Shown piece after piece: positions 8,390-17,247 of a DNA stretch of 64,000 nucleotides. The stretch's first letter is position 1, and the number at the start of each line of letters is the position of its first letter. The position numbers and the translations under genes were made by a program. Origin of the DNA: Gymnodinialimonas sp. 202GB13-11 (GTDB lineage Bacteria; Pseudomonadota; Alphaproteobacteria; Rhodobacterales; Rhodobacteraceae); contig NZ_JBFRBH010000001.1 in NCBI RefSeq assembly GCF_040932485.1, forward strand, positions 992,001 to 1,056,000, written 5' to 3'. Under the pieces are notes generated by a model. The model saw only the letters and a list, made by a program, of their open reading frames with translations, was not told the origin of the DNA and searched no databases.

Positions 8390-9514
8390 ATGCCCGCGAC
8401 TGATCAGCGCCACGTTCTGGCCCGCAAGATTGCGGCGCATGCCGGTGTGCGGCATCGCCCGGATGATCTTGTTCCGGCACTGGAGGCGGGATTGACGCGC
8501 GCGGTGCGCCGGGCCGCCGCGCCGCTGGATGGGCTCAATGTGACGCTTGAGGCGGTCACTGTGACCATGCAGGCCAGTTTGGATTCAGCACTTGAGGCCT
8601 TGCCTGAACACGGCCTTATTGCTGCAACCGAAGACCGGGATGGCAGGCGGGGCCTGCTTGCCCTGGAGCATTCTTTGGTTGATGCCTTGATCGAAGTGCA
8701 GACGACCGGTCGCGTGGAAGACGTGCAGGGCCCGGCGCGCCCGGTCACACGCATTGATGAAGCATTGTGCCGCGACTTTATCGATCTGTTCTTCGCGGGG
8801 TTTGCCCACGAAACAAGCGCAGAAGCGGGGCGCGATTGGCCTGAACGCATCGCTTATGCCAGTCAGATCAAAGATCGAGGTCAGATCAACCTGCTTTTGC
8901 CCTCAAAAGGCTTTCACCTGCTGCACGTCAACGTCAATGCAGCCGGGCTTAAATCCGGCCGACTGCTGGTTTTGCTGCCCGCGGACCCAAGTCTGGCGCG
9001 TCGCGCCACTCAGAAATCCGATGCTAAACCAGCCACCCGTCCCGACACATGGGGAAGCGATGTGCTTGCAGCCTTAGGTCCGGCCCCGTTGTCCCTCAAT
9101 GCGGTCTTACTCAGATTGCACATGCCATTGTCGAAAGTGCAGGACTTGAAGGATGGGGATCTGGTTCCTTTTGATCGCAGCGATTTGGAGACAGTGACGC
9201 TGGAAGACGACAACGGCCATATCTTTGCGCGGGGGAAGCTGGGGCAGATCGGCGGGCGGCGTGCAGTGCGGCTGGAGGCGAGGCGAAAGAAAGGGGCCGG
9301 TTCAAGCGAAGCGACGCCAGACTCTGGGCCGGACGCCCTGAAACGTGCCGCGAAGGCGTCAGATCAGATGTCGCCGGAAGCATTGATGCCGCAGGCAAAT
9401 AGGCTGCCATTGGCAGACGGCCTGGGCGGTACAGCGGGTGCTGAGGCAGCGGCACCGCAAGCCATGCCTGATCTACCGATGCCAGACTACGATCCGGACG
9501 CGCCGACTGCGTGA
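8390..9514 (+). CDS. FliM/FliN-family flagellar motor switch protein
   Basis: A 374-aa protein with a FliM-like middle region and a C-terminal SpoA (FliM/FliN) beta domain around residues 220-310 (APLSLNAVLLRLHMPLSKVQDLKDGDLVPF), the C-ring building block. The last 75 residues are low-complexity and unlike classical FliM. The N-terminus lacks the usual LSQxEIDALL CheY-binding peptide, so coupling to chemotaxis may differ. ATG 8390 is preferred; an in-frame TTG at 8366 would add eight residues. No other flagellar gene adjoins it, but a FliG-like gene lies about 30 kb away in this window. Confidence 0.75.
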   Translation: MPATDQRHVLARKIAAHAGVRHRPDDLVPALEAGLTRAVRRAAAPLDGLNVTLEAVTVTMQASLDSALEALPEHGLIAATEDRDGRRGLLALEHSLVDALIEVQTTGRVEDVQGPARPVTRIDEALCRDFIDLFFAGFAHETSAEAGRDWPERIAYASQIKDRGQINLLLPSKGFHLLHVNVNAAGLKSGRLLVLLPADPSLARRATQKSDAKPATRPDTWGSDVLAALGPAPLSLNAVLLRLHMPLSKVQDLKDGDLVPFDRSDLETVTLEDDNGHIFARGKLGQIGGRRAVRLEARRKKGAGSSEATPDSGPDALKRAAKASDQMSPEALMPQANRLPLADGLGGTAGAEAAAPQAMPDLPMPDYDPDAPTA

Positions 9515-9672
9515 AATCTCGGCACCTTTTGTGGATGTAGATATGCGCCCGTGGGGCGGACACGGCCAGCGCAACCAAACACCCAGATGGCTTGTGTTCT
9601 GTCATTGAGACCGCCAATCTCCGCCCATCGGGTCGGCGCGATGCTGATCTGTGCGTCGAAAGGGGAGCGCCA

Positions 9673-10437
9673 ATGTCCATTTCCGAGTTCCGCAAGAAAG
9701 TGACCGGCGGAACAGCCTTGGCGGGCACGTTTATGAAGACGCCAAGTGTTGACATGTTGGAAGTATTGATCCTCTCGGGCCTCGATTTCGTGTGCCTCGA
9801 TTGTGAACATGCCCCGTTCGACCGCGTGACGATCAGCGCGTGCATGGCGCTGGCCCGCGCGGCTGATTTCCCCGTTCTCGTGCGCGTCCCTTCCAGCGCG
9901 CCCGAAAATATCGGCAAAGCGCTGGACGATGGCGCGGTCGGCGTCGTGGTGCCCCATGTCACCTCGGCGGACGTTGCCGAAAAAGTCGCCCGCGCTGCTC
10001 GGTTCGGCCATGGCGGGCGCGGATATGCGGGCTCCACCAGATGGGCGGGTTATGCCACGCGGCCTATGCCCGACGTGCTGGCACAAAGCGCCGCCGAGAC
10101 CATCGTGATCGCCCAGATCGAAGACCCGGAAGGCGTGGACACGGCGGACGCCATCGCCGCCACACCCGGCATCGACGCGCTGTTTCTTGGCCCCGCTGAC
10201 CTGAGCGTCGCTTACGGCTATGACCACCAAAACAGTGATGAGCTGAATGCGGCCATGGAAAAAGCCGGCGCTGCTGCCAAGGCCCATGGCAAAGGTTACG
10301 TGACCTTTGTGGCCGACGCGGACCGCGCCGCTGCGATCCGCAAACATGGGTTTTCGATGTTTTTCATCGCCTCGGAGCATGCCTGGATTTTGCAGGGCGC
10401 GCGGGCGCAGGTTGCCGGAATTCGCGCACTGGACTAG
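9673..10437 (+). CDS. HpcH/HpaI-family aldolase
   Basis: A 254-aa class II pyruvate-type aldolase, cleaving 4-hydroxy-2-oxo acids to pyruvate and an aldehyde (HpaI/GarL type). Visible signature elements are GTFMKTPS, the catalytic LDCEHAPFD with its His, the Arg in VLVRVPS, and the metal-binding Glu and Asp in QIEDPEGVD and GPADLS. The protein is near the usual 250-265 aa. ATG 9673 follows AGGGGAGC and gives the typical N-terminus. It is monocistronic and gives no pathway clue; a flagellar gene precedes it and a lipoprotein follows. Confidence 0.88.
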   Translation: MSISEFRKKVTGGTALAGTFMKTPSVDMLEVLILSGLDFVCLDCEHAPFDRVTISACMALARAADFPVLVRVPSSAPENIGKALDDGAVGVVVPHVTSADVAEKVARAARFGHGGRGYAGSTRWAGYATRPMPDVLAQSAAETIVIAQIEDPEGVDTADAIAATPGIDALFLGPADLSVAYGYDHQNSDELNAAMEKAGAAAKAHGKGYVTFVADADRAAAIRKHGFSMFFIASEHAWILQGARAQVAGIRALD

Positions 10438-10571
10438 CGGCGCACGGACACATTCCCGCCGCATTCGTCTCAAATCAGCCCCAATTCGGGCGGATTGTTT
10501 CCACGCAATCACCCTTGAAAAATCACACAGCCTCCGCCTTTGCGCCCTGCTTTTTAGGCAAATTTACTGTG

Positions 10572-10595
10572 TTCCGGCGACAAATGACCGGAACG
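10572..10595. promoter_or_regulatory. Inverted repeat upstream of lipoprotein gene
   Basis: GTTCCGG at 10572-10578 and CCGGAAC at 10589-10595 form perfect 7-bp arms around a 10-nt spacer, 71 nt before the lipoprotein ATG. No T-tract follows, so an operator or mRNA leader hairpin is more likely than a terminator. The rest of the 229-bp gap shows nothing recognisable. Confidence 0.35.
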
Positions 10596-10666
10596 CGTAA
10601 CGAAAAAACCTAGTGCAAACGGCAATCCCCGGATGCTCCGCGCATCCGTCGTGCAGGAGAAAACCA

Positions 10667-11299
10667 ATGATGAAATCCCGTTTCATCCCCGCAATCGTTC
10701 TTGGTGCAGCCCTGGCTGTGTCTGGCTGTGTCAGTGGTGTTGATGTGTCGCGCGAAGTCGCTTTTGACACGCCGCCGCCCGCTGTCGAAAACATCGTGAT
10801 CCAGGATTGGGACGTTGTGGCTGTCGATGTCGACGTGCCGCGCACCCTGACGGTGAGCGAAGCCAACACCATCAAGCCGCGTGCTGACATCGTTTGGCGC
10901 GAAGACCCGATCGGTGACCGCCACACGCAGGTCGACGACCTGATGACTGAGGCGCTTACGCCCGCGTTTGAAGATGTGAATGGCTCGATCCCCGTGATTG
11001 TGAACATCGAAGTCACACGGTTCCACGCCCAGACACAGCGCGTGCGCTATTCGAATCTGCCGTCTGAGCAGGAGATCGAGTTCATCATGACGATCGTTCA
11101 CGCCGAAACCGGTGTGATCCTGTCTGGTCCGGACGCGCTTGACCTGACCTTCCCGGCGCTCGGCGGCAATGACGCCATCGAAGCCGATGCCGCTGGCCTG
11201 ACGCAGCGCCTGCGCATCACGCGTCGCTTGCAGGATTGGGTGCAGGCCGAATTCCTTGGCACCGTCGCGCCGAGCGTTCTGGTCGCCGCGGCTGAGTGA
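10667..11299 (+). CDS. DUF6778-like putative lipoprotein
   Basis: A 210-aa exported protein with a lipoprotein signal: MMKSRFIPAIVLGAALAVSG followed by the lipobox Cys (AVSGC). ATG 10667 has a GGAG ribosome site 12 nt upstream. The mature part contains the conserved-looking stretch RTLTVSEANTIKPRADIVWRE and a regular alpha/beta pattern; it resembles the Rhodobacterales DUF6778 proteins (from memory). Likely anchored in the periplasm. Function unknown, and neighbours on either side are unrelated enzymes. Confidence 0.75.
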   Translation: MMKSRFIPAIVLGAALAVSGCVSGVDVSREVAFDTPPPAVENIVIQDWDVVAVDVDVPRTLTVSEANTIKPRADIVWREDPIGDRHTQVDDLMTEALTPAFEDVNGSIPVIVNIEVTRFHAQTQRVRYSNLPSEQEIEFIMTIVHAETGVILSGPDALDLTFPALGGNDAIEADAAGLTQRLRITRRLQDWVQAEFLGTVAPSVLVAAAE

Positions 11300-11338
11300 G
11301 CCTTTTCCCCATCTGAAGAACCCGGTAGAGGGGGCGCC

Positions 11339-12535
11339 ATGACAGCGCCCCCTTTTCCTGTTCTGCGTCTGAAACCCAAGGCCGATGCTCGCCGCATTCG
11401 CCATGGCCATCCTTGGGCCTGGGCAGATGATCTTGTGCTAGACCGTCGCGCCAAGGCCGTGCCTGCCGGTGCGCTGGCCGTGTTGCAGGATGCGAACCGG
11501 GAGCCGCTTGGTCTGGGCATCGCAAGCGTTAGCGCGCGGATCGGGTTTCGGCTATTGGACCGCAACCCGGAGGCGGTGATCGACCGCGATTGGTTGGCCG
11601 GGAAAGTGACGCGCGCGCTGGCGTTGCGCACTGCCCTTTACGACGCGCCCTTCTATCGCCTGATCCATGCCGAAGGCGATGGTTTGCCCGGCCTGATCGT
11701 GGATCGCTTCGGCGATACGCTGGTGATGCAACCCAATGCGATCTGGCTGGAGGAACGGTTGGACGACCTTGTCGCCGTCCTGTCGGAGGCCACCGGCTGC
11801 TCAACCATCATCAAAAACGGAACCTCGCGCGCACGGGCGCTGGAAGGGCTGACGGAGGAGATGGCCGTGTTATCTGGCACCGCCCCGACTGCGCCCATTC
11901 CTGTTCCGATGAATGGTGCCACCTATATGGCAGACGTCATGGGCGGGCAGAAAACGGGCCTGTTCTACGATCAACGCCCCAACCACGCCTTCGCTGCCCG
12001 CTTGGCCGATGGCGCGCGGGTGTTGGATGTATTCTCACATGTGGGCGGCTTCGCATTGGCTGCTCTGGCGGCTGGAGCGCAATCGGCGCTGGCTGTGGAC
12101 GCGTCTGCCCCCGCGCTCGAATTGGCCACGTCCGGGGCAGGGACCATGGGCCTCGCCAACCGCTTCACAACACTACCGGGCGATGCCTTCACCACGATGG
12201 AAGCTTTGGCCACGGACGGCGCAACCTTCGATCTGGTCATTGCTGACCCACCGGCCTTTGCCCCCTCCAAACCCGCGCTCGACAAAGGCCTGCGCGCCTA
12301 TGAGCGGGTGGCGCGACTGGCAGCACCTTTGGTCGCAGAAGGCGGAACGCTGATCCTGTGCTCCTGCTCCCACGCTGCCGATGTCGGAAAATTCCGCGCC
12401 TCCTGCCTGCGCGGGGTCGGGCGCGCCGGGCGCGAGCCCCGGATCCTCCACACAGGCTTTGCCGGGCCGGATCACCCCGTCCACCCGAGCCTGAGTGATA
12501 CGGGCTATCTGAAAGCCATCGCGTTCCGCTTATGA
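11339..12535 (+). CDS. rlmI: RlmI-like 23S rRNA (cytosine-C5) methyltransferase
   Basis: A 398-aa class I SAM-dependent RNA methyltransferase. The N-terminal PUA domain (residues about 6-75) starts with LRLKPKADARRIRHGHPWAW, and a central EEHEH region carries IIKNGTSRAR. The Rossmann domain (from about 200) has the family hallmark GGQKTGLFYDQRPNH, SAM motif VLDVFSHVGGFALAA and catalytic-loop signature IADPPAF with a later CSCSH Cys. The E. coli homologue makes m5C1962 in 23S rRNA. It overlaps the PIN-domain gene by 4 bp. The exact target nucleotide is inferred from homology. Confidence 0.85.
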   Translation: MTAPPFPVLRLKPKADARRIRHGHPWAWADDLVLDRRAKAVPAGALAVLQDANREPLGLGIASVSARIGFRLLDRNPEAVIDRDWLAGKVTRALALRTALYDAPFYRLIHAEGDGLPGLIVDRFGDTLVMQPNAIWLEERLDDLVAVLSEATGCSTIIKNGTSRARALEGLTEEMAVLSGTAPTAPIPVPMNGATYMADVMGGQKTGLFYDQRPNHAFAARLADGARVLDVFSHVGGFALAALAAGAQSALAVDASAPALELATSGAGTMGLANRFTTLPGDAFTTMEALATDGATFDLVIADPPAFAPSKPALDKGLRAYERVARLAAPLVAEGGTLILCSCSHAADVGKFRASCLRGVGRAGREPRILHTGFAGPDHPVHPSLSDTGYLKAIAFRL

Positions 12536-13071
12536 TCGCAGTCCTTGATGCCTGCGTGCTTTACCCAACGGTGCTGCGCCAGATCCTTCTGGGCTGTGCG
12601 GAGCGTGGGCTATTCACGCCCATCTGGTCGGACCGTCTTTTGGAGGAGTGGCGTCGCGCGGCGTTGCGAAATGGCGGTGAGGCGGATGCGGCCCTGGCTG
12701 GGGCAGAGATGTCGCGCGCCAATGCCCGCTTTCCCAAAGCCCTCACCGCGCCCGGCGACGAGGCCCCACTTTGGCTGCCGGATCCTGCCGACATTCATGT
12801 GCTGGCCACAGCCATCGCTGGCAAGGCTGATACGATCATCACCCTCAACCTGCGCGATTTCCCGGCGCGCGAACTTTCCGGCCACGGCATTACCGCCCGC
12901 CCACCCGATGCCGTGCTGATGGATCATTGGCTGAGCGATCCCGATGCCGTGGAAGAGGCCGTGATGACCACCCATGCCGAGGCCGAGCGTTTGTCTGGCG
13001 AAACGCTGCCACTCCGCGCGTTGCTCAAACGCGCCCGCCTTCCGCGACTCGGAAAAGCGCTTACCCGCTGA
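12532..13071 (+). CDS. PIN-domain protein, RSP_2648-like
   Basis: A 179-aa PIN-fold putative RNase. The first acidic residue is in VLDACVL, a second acidic cluster is in LLEEWRRA, and a third lies in the PDPADIHVLATAIAGKAD helix; the last position reads TLNLRDFP, with Asn where many PIN toxins have Asp. The start overlaps the methyltransferase stop (ATGA), so both are co-translated. No antitoxin gene precedes it, arguing against an ordinary VapBC toxin. Coupling to an rRNA methyltransferase suggests a housekeeping RNA role, which is inference. Confidence 0.78.
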   Translation: MIAVLDACVLYPTVLRQILLGCAERGLFTPIWSDRLLEEWRRAALRNGGEADAALAGAEMSRANARFPKALTAPGDEAPLWLPDPADIHVLATAIAGKADTIITLNLRDFPARELSGHGITARPPDAVLMDHWLSDPDAVEEAVMTTHAEAERLSGETLPLRALLKRARLPRLGKALTR

Positions 13072-13080
13072 ACCCGCCCG

Positions 13081-13779
13081 TCACTCCGGTTGGCCGGAAT
13101 CCTGCCACCGTGCCTCTAGCGCCTCGATGGCTGAGATCCGTTCTGCCGTTTTCGGGTGGCTCATCAACCAGGCCGGTGCTCCGCCGCCTTTTAGTCCGAC
13201 AAGTCCTTCCAGCTTTTCGAACAGGGTCTTTTGCGGGCCGGTTCCGATCCCGGCTGAAACCAGCAGGGCGGAGGCATAGGCATCCGCTTCATACTCATCC
13301 TGACGGCTGAGCCGCGCGGCCAGAAGGGACGCGACCATACCCCCGATCCATGGGCCTATCCCCGGAATGATGCGTCCCAAAACGCCCGCCAGAACCGCGC
13401 GCACAGCGTTTTGCCCGGAGAAATCAATCATCCGCCGCCGTGTATGGCCGAGCGCGACATGCCCAAGCTCGTGTGCGATCACACTGGCAATTTCCTCGGC
13501 CGTCACTTCACCTGCCCGGTAGCGGTCATAAAATCCGCGGGTGATGAAAATACGCCCGTCCGGCGCGGCCAGCCCGTTCACGGCGTCCACCTCGTAGACG
13601 TTCACGCGGATTCGGTCGACGTCGAGCACTTTGGCAAATTTGTCGGTCAGCGCGATCAGCGACCGGTCTGCCAGCTCAGACGAGCGTGCGTCGAGTTCCC
13701 GCTTCGTGCGCCAGGACGAGAACAGGTACATCACCAGGCCATAGCCTACGGCCAGCAGGATCGGGGTCAGCTTCAACAT
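13081..13779 (-). CDS. M48-family metalloprotease
   Basis: A 232-aa zinc peptidase. One N-terminal hydrophobic segment (LTPILLAVGYGLVMYLF) acts as membrane anchor or uncleaved signal. The active site HELGHVALGH holds HExxH, and the third zinc ligand Glu is in RQDEYEADAYA, as in HtpX/BepA/Oma1-type M48 enzymes. It lacks the C-terminal TPR domain of BepA. The C-terminal SHPKTAERISAIEAL is a typical M48 ending. It faces the PIN gene convergently with a 9-bp gap and lies at the 3' end of a minus-strand block. Likely membrane-protein quality control. Confidence 0.88.
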   Translation of the reverse strand: MLKLTPILLAVGYGLVMYLFSSWRTKRELDARSSELADRSLIALTDKFAKVLDVDRIRVNVYEVDAVNGLAAPDGRIFITRGFYDRYRAGEVTAEEIASVIAHELGHVALGHTRRRMIDFSGQNAVRAVLAGVLGRIIPGIGPWIGGMVASLLAARLSRQDEYEADAYASALLVSAGIGTGPQKTLFEKLEGLVGLKGGGAPAWLMSHPKTAERISAIEALEARWQDSGQPE

Positions 13780-13820
13780 GGGTCAGATATGGGGCCGGGC
13801 AGGGCCTTCGGCAATGCGCG

Positions 13821-14993
13821 TTACGACACAGTCAGCAGGTCCGTGCCGTGGCGCGAAAGGCGTTCTGCTCCGTCGGCGGTCACAAGCACCGTATGGCCAA
13901 GCGTCATGGCGAGGCCCGCGTCGCTGTCCATAACTATCATGTGTAGGAAGAAGGCCTGATTTTCCTGCATGATCAGTGGGTTGCCCTCATAAAACATCGG
14001 GAATTCCACCCAGATCGGGTTGTAGGCGATGCCCATGCCGTAGCCGCAGGCCTGGAGGCGCGCATGGCTGAGGCCGCGTTTATCGAAGACGTCGGCATGG
14101 GCGGTGTAGACGTCTGCCATCGGGCGGCCGGGGCGAATTGCGGCCTCGCACGCCTCCAACGCCTCTTCACAGGCGGCGTGCATCTTGCGCTGTTGATCCG
14201 AGGGCGTCCCGATGACGATCGTGCGCATGGCGGCCGCGTGGTAGCGCGCGGCCGAGCCGGACCATTCCAGCGTCAGCTGATCGCGCGCATCGAGGTGCCT
14301 GCGCCCCGCGAAAGACCGGCAGAGGAGTGCGTTCGCGCCCGAACCGATCACTGTTTCATTGCCCGCAGGCTCCCCACCCATGGACAGGATCGCCGATTGC
14401 ATGGCGGCATGAATGTCGCCCTCGAACGCGCCGGGCGTCGTGGTTCGCAAGGCGGCATCTAGGGCGGCGTCGGTCATGCCCGCGGCCCGGCGGATCATGG
14501 CGATTTCCGCGTCCGATTTCACCCGGCGCAAAACGGGGATCAGGTCCGACGCATCGGTCAGGTTCGGCACCGCATCCGCAATGCTTTGACCATTCGCAAA
14601 GGTCAGCCCGGCTGTGCGCGTCTCCCACCCCAGCCGCTTTCCGGACAAGCCTAGATTGCGCAGCAGGTCGGCCAAGTCGTTCGCCGGAGCGGCGTCTTGA
14701 TGCTCCGGCCAGATATGGATGCACTCGCACGGAAGGACTGAGGTATTTTGCGCCTGCCGCAGATCGGGCAGGCGGGTCAGCAGATCAATCCGCCCATCCG
14801 CGTCCAACACCATTGCCTGAAACATCGCAAAGCCGAACGTGTCATAGCCCGTCAGCCAATACATGCTTTCAGGCGCGAAGATCAGCAGTGCGTCGAGGTT
14901 GGCGTCACGCAACGCTGAAGCGGCATTTGCTTGCCGCATCGCGTATTCGGAGGGCGCAAAAAGAGGCGGCGTGGCCGCGAGGATTTCTGACAT
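13821..14993 (-). CDS. M24-fold (creatinase/DoeA-like) protein lacking metal ligands
   Basis: A 390-aa protein with a creatinase_N domain (about 10-150) and a pita-bread M24 domain (about 160-385). The usual ligands are gone: DxG is replaced in LTLEWSGSAARYHA, sDiTRT reads HAAAMRTI, and GHGIG reads GYGMGIAYNP. The layout GYGMGIAYNPIWVE resembles ectoine hydrolase DoeA and creatinase, which work without the dinuclear metal centre, so it is probably an amidinohydrolase-like enzyme rather than an aminopeptidase. It starts 1 nt after the stop of the VWA gene, so it is translationally coupled. Substrate unknown. Confidence 0.78.
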   Translation of the reverse strand: MSEILAATPPLFAPSEYAMRQANAASALRDANLDALLIFAPESMYWLTGYDTFGFAMFQAMVLDADGRIDLLTRLPDLRQAQNTSVLPCECIHIWPEHQDAAPANDLADLLRNLGLSGKRLGWETRTAGLTFANGQSIADAVPNLTDASDLIPVLRRVKSDAEIAMIRRAAGMTDAALDAALRTTTPGAFEGDIHAAMQSAILSMGGEPAGNETVIGSGANALLCRSFAGRRHLDARDQLTLEWSGSAARYHAAAMRTIVIGTPSDQQRKMHAACEEALEACEAAIRPGRPMADVYTAHADVFDKRGLSHARLQACGYGMGIAYNPIWVEFPMFYEGNPLIMQENQAFFLHMIVMDSDAGLAMTLGHTVLVTADGAERLSRHGTDLLTVS

Positions 14994-16178
14994 CTACTTC
15001 CCCAACTCCCGCATTCCGCGGTCAATGCCTTCCAGTGTCATTGGCACCATGCGCCCTCCGAAGATTTCGTCAATCATCTGGGTAGATTGGGTGTGGCGCC
15101 AATGCCGTTCGGGCGTTGGGTTAATCCACAGGTGATCGGGCCATTGCGTCCGCGCGCGCTGCAACCAGGTGCTGCCCGCTTCCTCATTCCAATGCTCATT
15201 TGCGCCGCCGGGAAAGGCGATCTCATAAGGCGACATGGCCGCGTCACCCACAAAGATGCATTTGTAGTCGGGGCCGTAGGTGTTCATCACCTCGTAGGTC
15301 GGGATTTGTTCGGACCAGCGACGGTGATTGTCGCGCCATACGGCCTCATACAGGCAGTTGTGGAAGTAGTAGTATTCGAGGTGTTTGAATTCGGCCTTGG
15401 CCGCGCTGAACAGCTCTTCCACCACCTTCACGTGATCGTCCATCGAGCCGCCCACATCGAGAAACAGGATCACCTTCACCGCGTTGCGGCGTTCGGGACG
15501 GGTTTTGACGTCGAGCCAGCCTTGTTCGGCGGTGGCGCGGATCGTGCCGTCGAGGTCCAATTCTTCCGCCGCGCCGTCACGGGCCCATTGGCGGAGGCGC
15601 TTGAGGGCAACCTTTATGTTGCGGGTACCCAGTTCCACGTCGCCGTCGAGGTTCTTGAATTCGCGCTTGTCCCAGACTTTTACGGCCTTGCGGTGGCGGC
15701 TTTCGTGTTGACCGATCCGCACGCCCTCTGGGTTGTAGCCATAGGCACCGAAGGGAGAGGTGCCCGCTGTGCCGATCCACTTGCTGCCGCCCTGGTGGCG
15801 CTTTTCCTGTTCCTTGAGGCGCTGGCGGAGGGTTTCCATCAGTTTGTCGAAGCCGCCCATTGCCTCGATCTCTGCACGTTCTTCCTCAGACAGGTGCTTT
15901 TCGGCGAGTTTCTCCAACCATTCGCGGGGGATTTCGGTGGCCTCCAGTACGTCATCGAAGCTGATGCTCTCCAACCCGGAAAAGGTATGGGCGAAGGCTT
16001 GATCGAAGCGGTCGAGGTGGCGTTCATCCTTCACCATCGCGGTGCGGGCGAGGTAGTAGAAGCCGTCGACGTCATAGGTGACGAGGCCGCGGCTCATCCC
16101 TTCCAGAAAGGCGAGGTATTCCCGCAAGGAAACGGGGATGCGGGCGGTGCGGAGGGTCTCAAAGAACGGCAGGAACAT
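14994..16178 (-). CDS. CoxE-like von Willebrand factor A protein
   Basis: A 394-aa cytoplasmic VWA protein of the CoxE/COG3825 type, the usual partner of MoxR AAA ATPases in protein or cofactor maturation. The N-terminal half is helical (FFETLRTARIPVSLREYLAFLEGM), followed by a charged linker with KRHQGGSKWIGTAGTSPFG. The C-terminal VWA domain has a MIDAS-like site reading FLDVGGSMD, where Gly replaces the first Ser of DxSxS. The matching MoxR gene is at 19590-20429, four genes upstream on the same strand. It is immediately followed by the M24-fold gene. Confidence 0.88.
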   Translation of the reverse strand: MFLPFFETLRTARIPVSLREYLAFLEGMSRGLVTYDVDGFYYLARTAMVKDERHLDRFDQAFAHTFSGLESISFDDVLEATEIPREWLEKLAEKHLSEEERAEIEAMGGFDKLMETLRQRLKEQEKRHQGGSKWIGTAGTSPFGAYGYNPEGVRIGQHESRHRKAVKVWDKREFKNLDGDVELGTRNIKVALKRLRQWARDGAAEELDLDGTIRATAEQGWLDVKTRPERRNAVKVILFLDVGGSMDDHVKVVEELFSAAKAEFKHLEYYYFHNCLYEAVWRDNHRRWSEQIPTYEVMNTYGPDYKCIFVGDAAMSPYEIAFPGGANEHWNEEAGSTWLQRARTQWPDHLWINPTPERHWRHTQSTQMIDEIFGGRMVPMTLEGIDRGMRELGK

Positions 16179-16230
16179 GCATGTGTTCTAGCGCGGACGG
16201 GCGGCGGCGTCGAACGGGAAATCGCAGGCT

Positions 16231-16269
16231 GCTCACGCGTGAGCAAGAAGGTTAAGCTGAAGAAATATA
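16231..16269. repeat. GCTCACGCGTGAGC palindromic element, copy A
   Basis: A perfect 14-bp palindrome at 16231-16244 is followed by AA, 3 nt, GGTTAAG, 5 nt and GAAATATA. The same 39-bp arrangement recurs without gaps at 46214-46252 with 30 of 39 bases identical. It lies 53 bp upstream of the VWA gene start. Nothing else is recognisable in this 157-bp gap. Confidence 0.6.
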
Positions 16270-16335
16270 GAGACAATTCCGATCTCGTTTGCGAAAAACA
16301 AACCCCTGTATTCGCCTCGGGCTCCCGACACGGCC

Positions 16336-17247
16336 CTACCGAAACGCCGCCTGCATGGCGCGGCGTGCCTCGTCTGGTACCGTGAACCCGGCCGCGGACA
16401 TTTCGGGCGTGGGCCATGTGCCGTTCAGCACATTTTCCGCGACCACCGCCGAATTGACCGGTGGCCAGACGGGCGCGCCCACCTCGATCTGCTCAAGGAT
16501 CGCATTGCGAATGCGCCGGTCCGCGCGGCGGCGCGGTTCATTGGCGTAGATTGTGTAGGCCGGCAAAACGCCTTGGCCATGGACTTGCCACGGATTTCCT
16601 CCCGCCTCGATCACCGCTGCGATCACGTCCCATTCCCCGGTCAACATGGCAGAGCCAAGCGGCGTGCGCCCGTTGGAGGTCACGTGGTTGATGTCAGCAC
16701 CGCCCGCGACCAACAAGCGGATCGCGTCGGCGCGTTCGAACAGGATCGCCTCGCGCAATGGTGTGTTCATGGCGGGATCGTGGACGTTCGGGTCTGCGCC
16801 TGCTTCCAGCAGTGCGGTCGCGTAGTCGGGATCATCGGCCAAAGCCGCGTACGTTAGGGGCAGACCAGTGATTTCTCCGTTCGGATTAGCCCCGAAGGCC
16901 AGCAGGGCCTGAAGCATCGGCAGATCACAGGCGGCAATTGCCGCGGTCAGTAGATCGGCGGAATTGCCGTTATAGGGGCGGGTTCCCTCCGGAAGCCCGG
17001 TCCGAACCTCCAGCAGGGCCGTGTTTGTGGCGAGCAGCGATTGTACCCCGGCGATATCGCCCTGACTGACGGCCTGATACATCGCTTCGCCGGATTGTCC
17101 GCCCGTCAGATTGGGTGAAACGCTTTCAAATGTAGGCAGGCGCACATCGGACTGGCGAAAGCATTGCGCGTTGGCGGAGGCGGTGTGCGACACGGTCACG
17201 GCTAAACCGACGGCGAGAGCGCTTAAATGCAATGAAAATACAGACAT
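16336..17247 (-). CDS. Secreted ankyrin-repeat protein
   Basis: A 303-aa exported protein. ATG 17247 is set by AGGAGG 7 nt upstream and gives a signal peptide ending in ASANA before QCFRQSD. Four or five ankyrin repeats span about residues 55-230, for example ALLAFGANPNGEITGLPLTY, ALLEAGADPNVHDPAMNTPL and LLVAGGADINHVTSNGRTPL. The C-terminal 60 residues are not ankyrin-like. Probably a periplasmic protein-interaction scaffold. It lies between the DUF2927 lipoprotein and the VWA gene on the same strand. Confidence 0.85.
   Translation of the reverse strand: MSVFSLHLSALAVGLAVTVSHTASANAQCFRQSDVRLPTFESVSPNLTGGQSGEAMYQAVSQGDIAGVQSLLATNTALLEVRTGLPEGTRPYNGNSADLLTAAIAACDLPMLQALLAFGANPNGEITGLPLTYAALADDPDYATALLEAGADPNVHDPAMNTPLREAILFERADAIRLLVAGGADINHVTSNGRTPLGSAMLTGEWDVIAAVIEAGGNPWQVHGQGVLPAYTIYANEPRRRADRRIRNAILEQIEVGAPVWPPVNSAVVAENVLNGTWPTPEMSAAGFTVPDEARRAMQAAFR

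Noticed and set aside
12532-13071. VapC-type toxin of a toxin-antitoxin pair
   Set aside because: No antitoxin precedes it; the overlapping partner is an rRNA methyltransferase and one acidic catalytic position is Asn.
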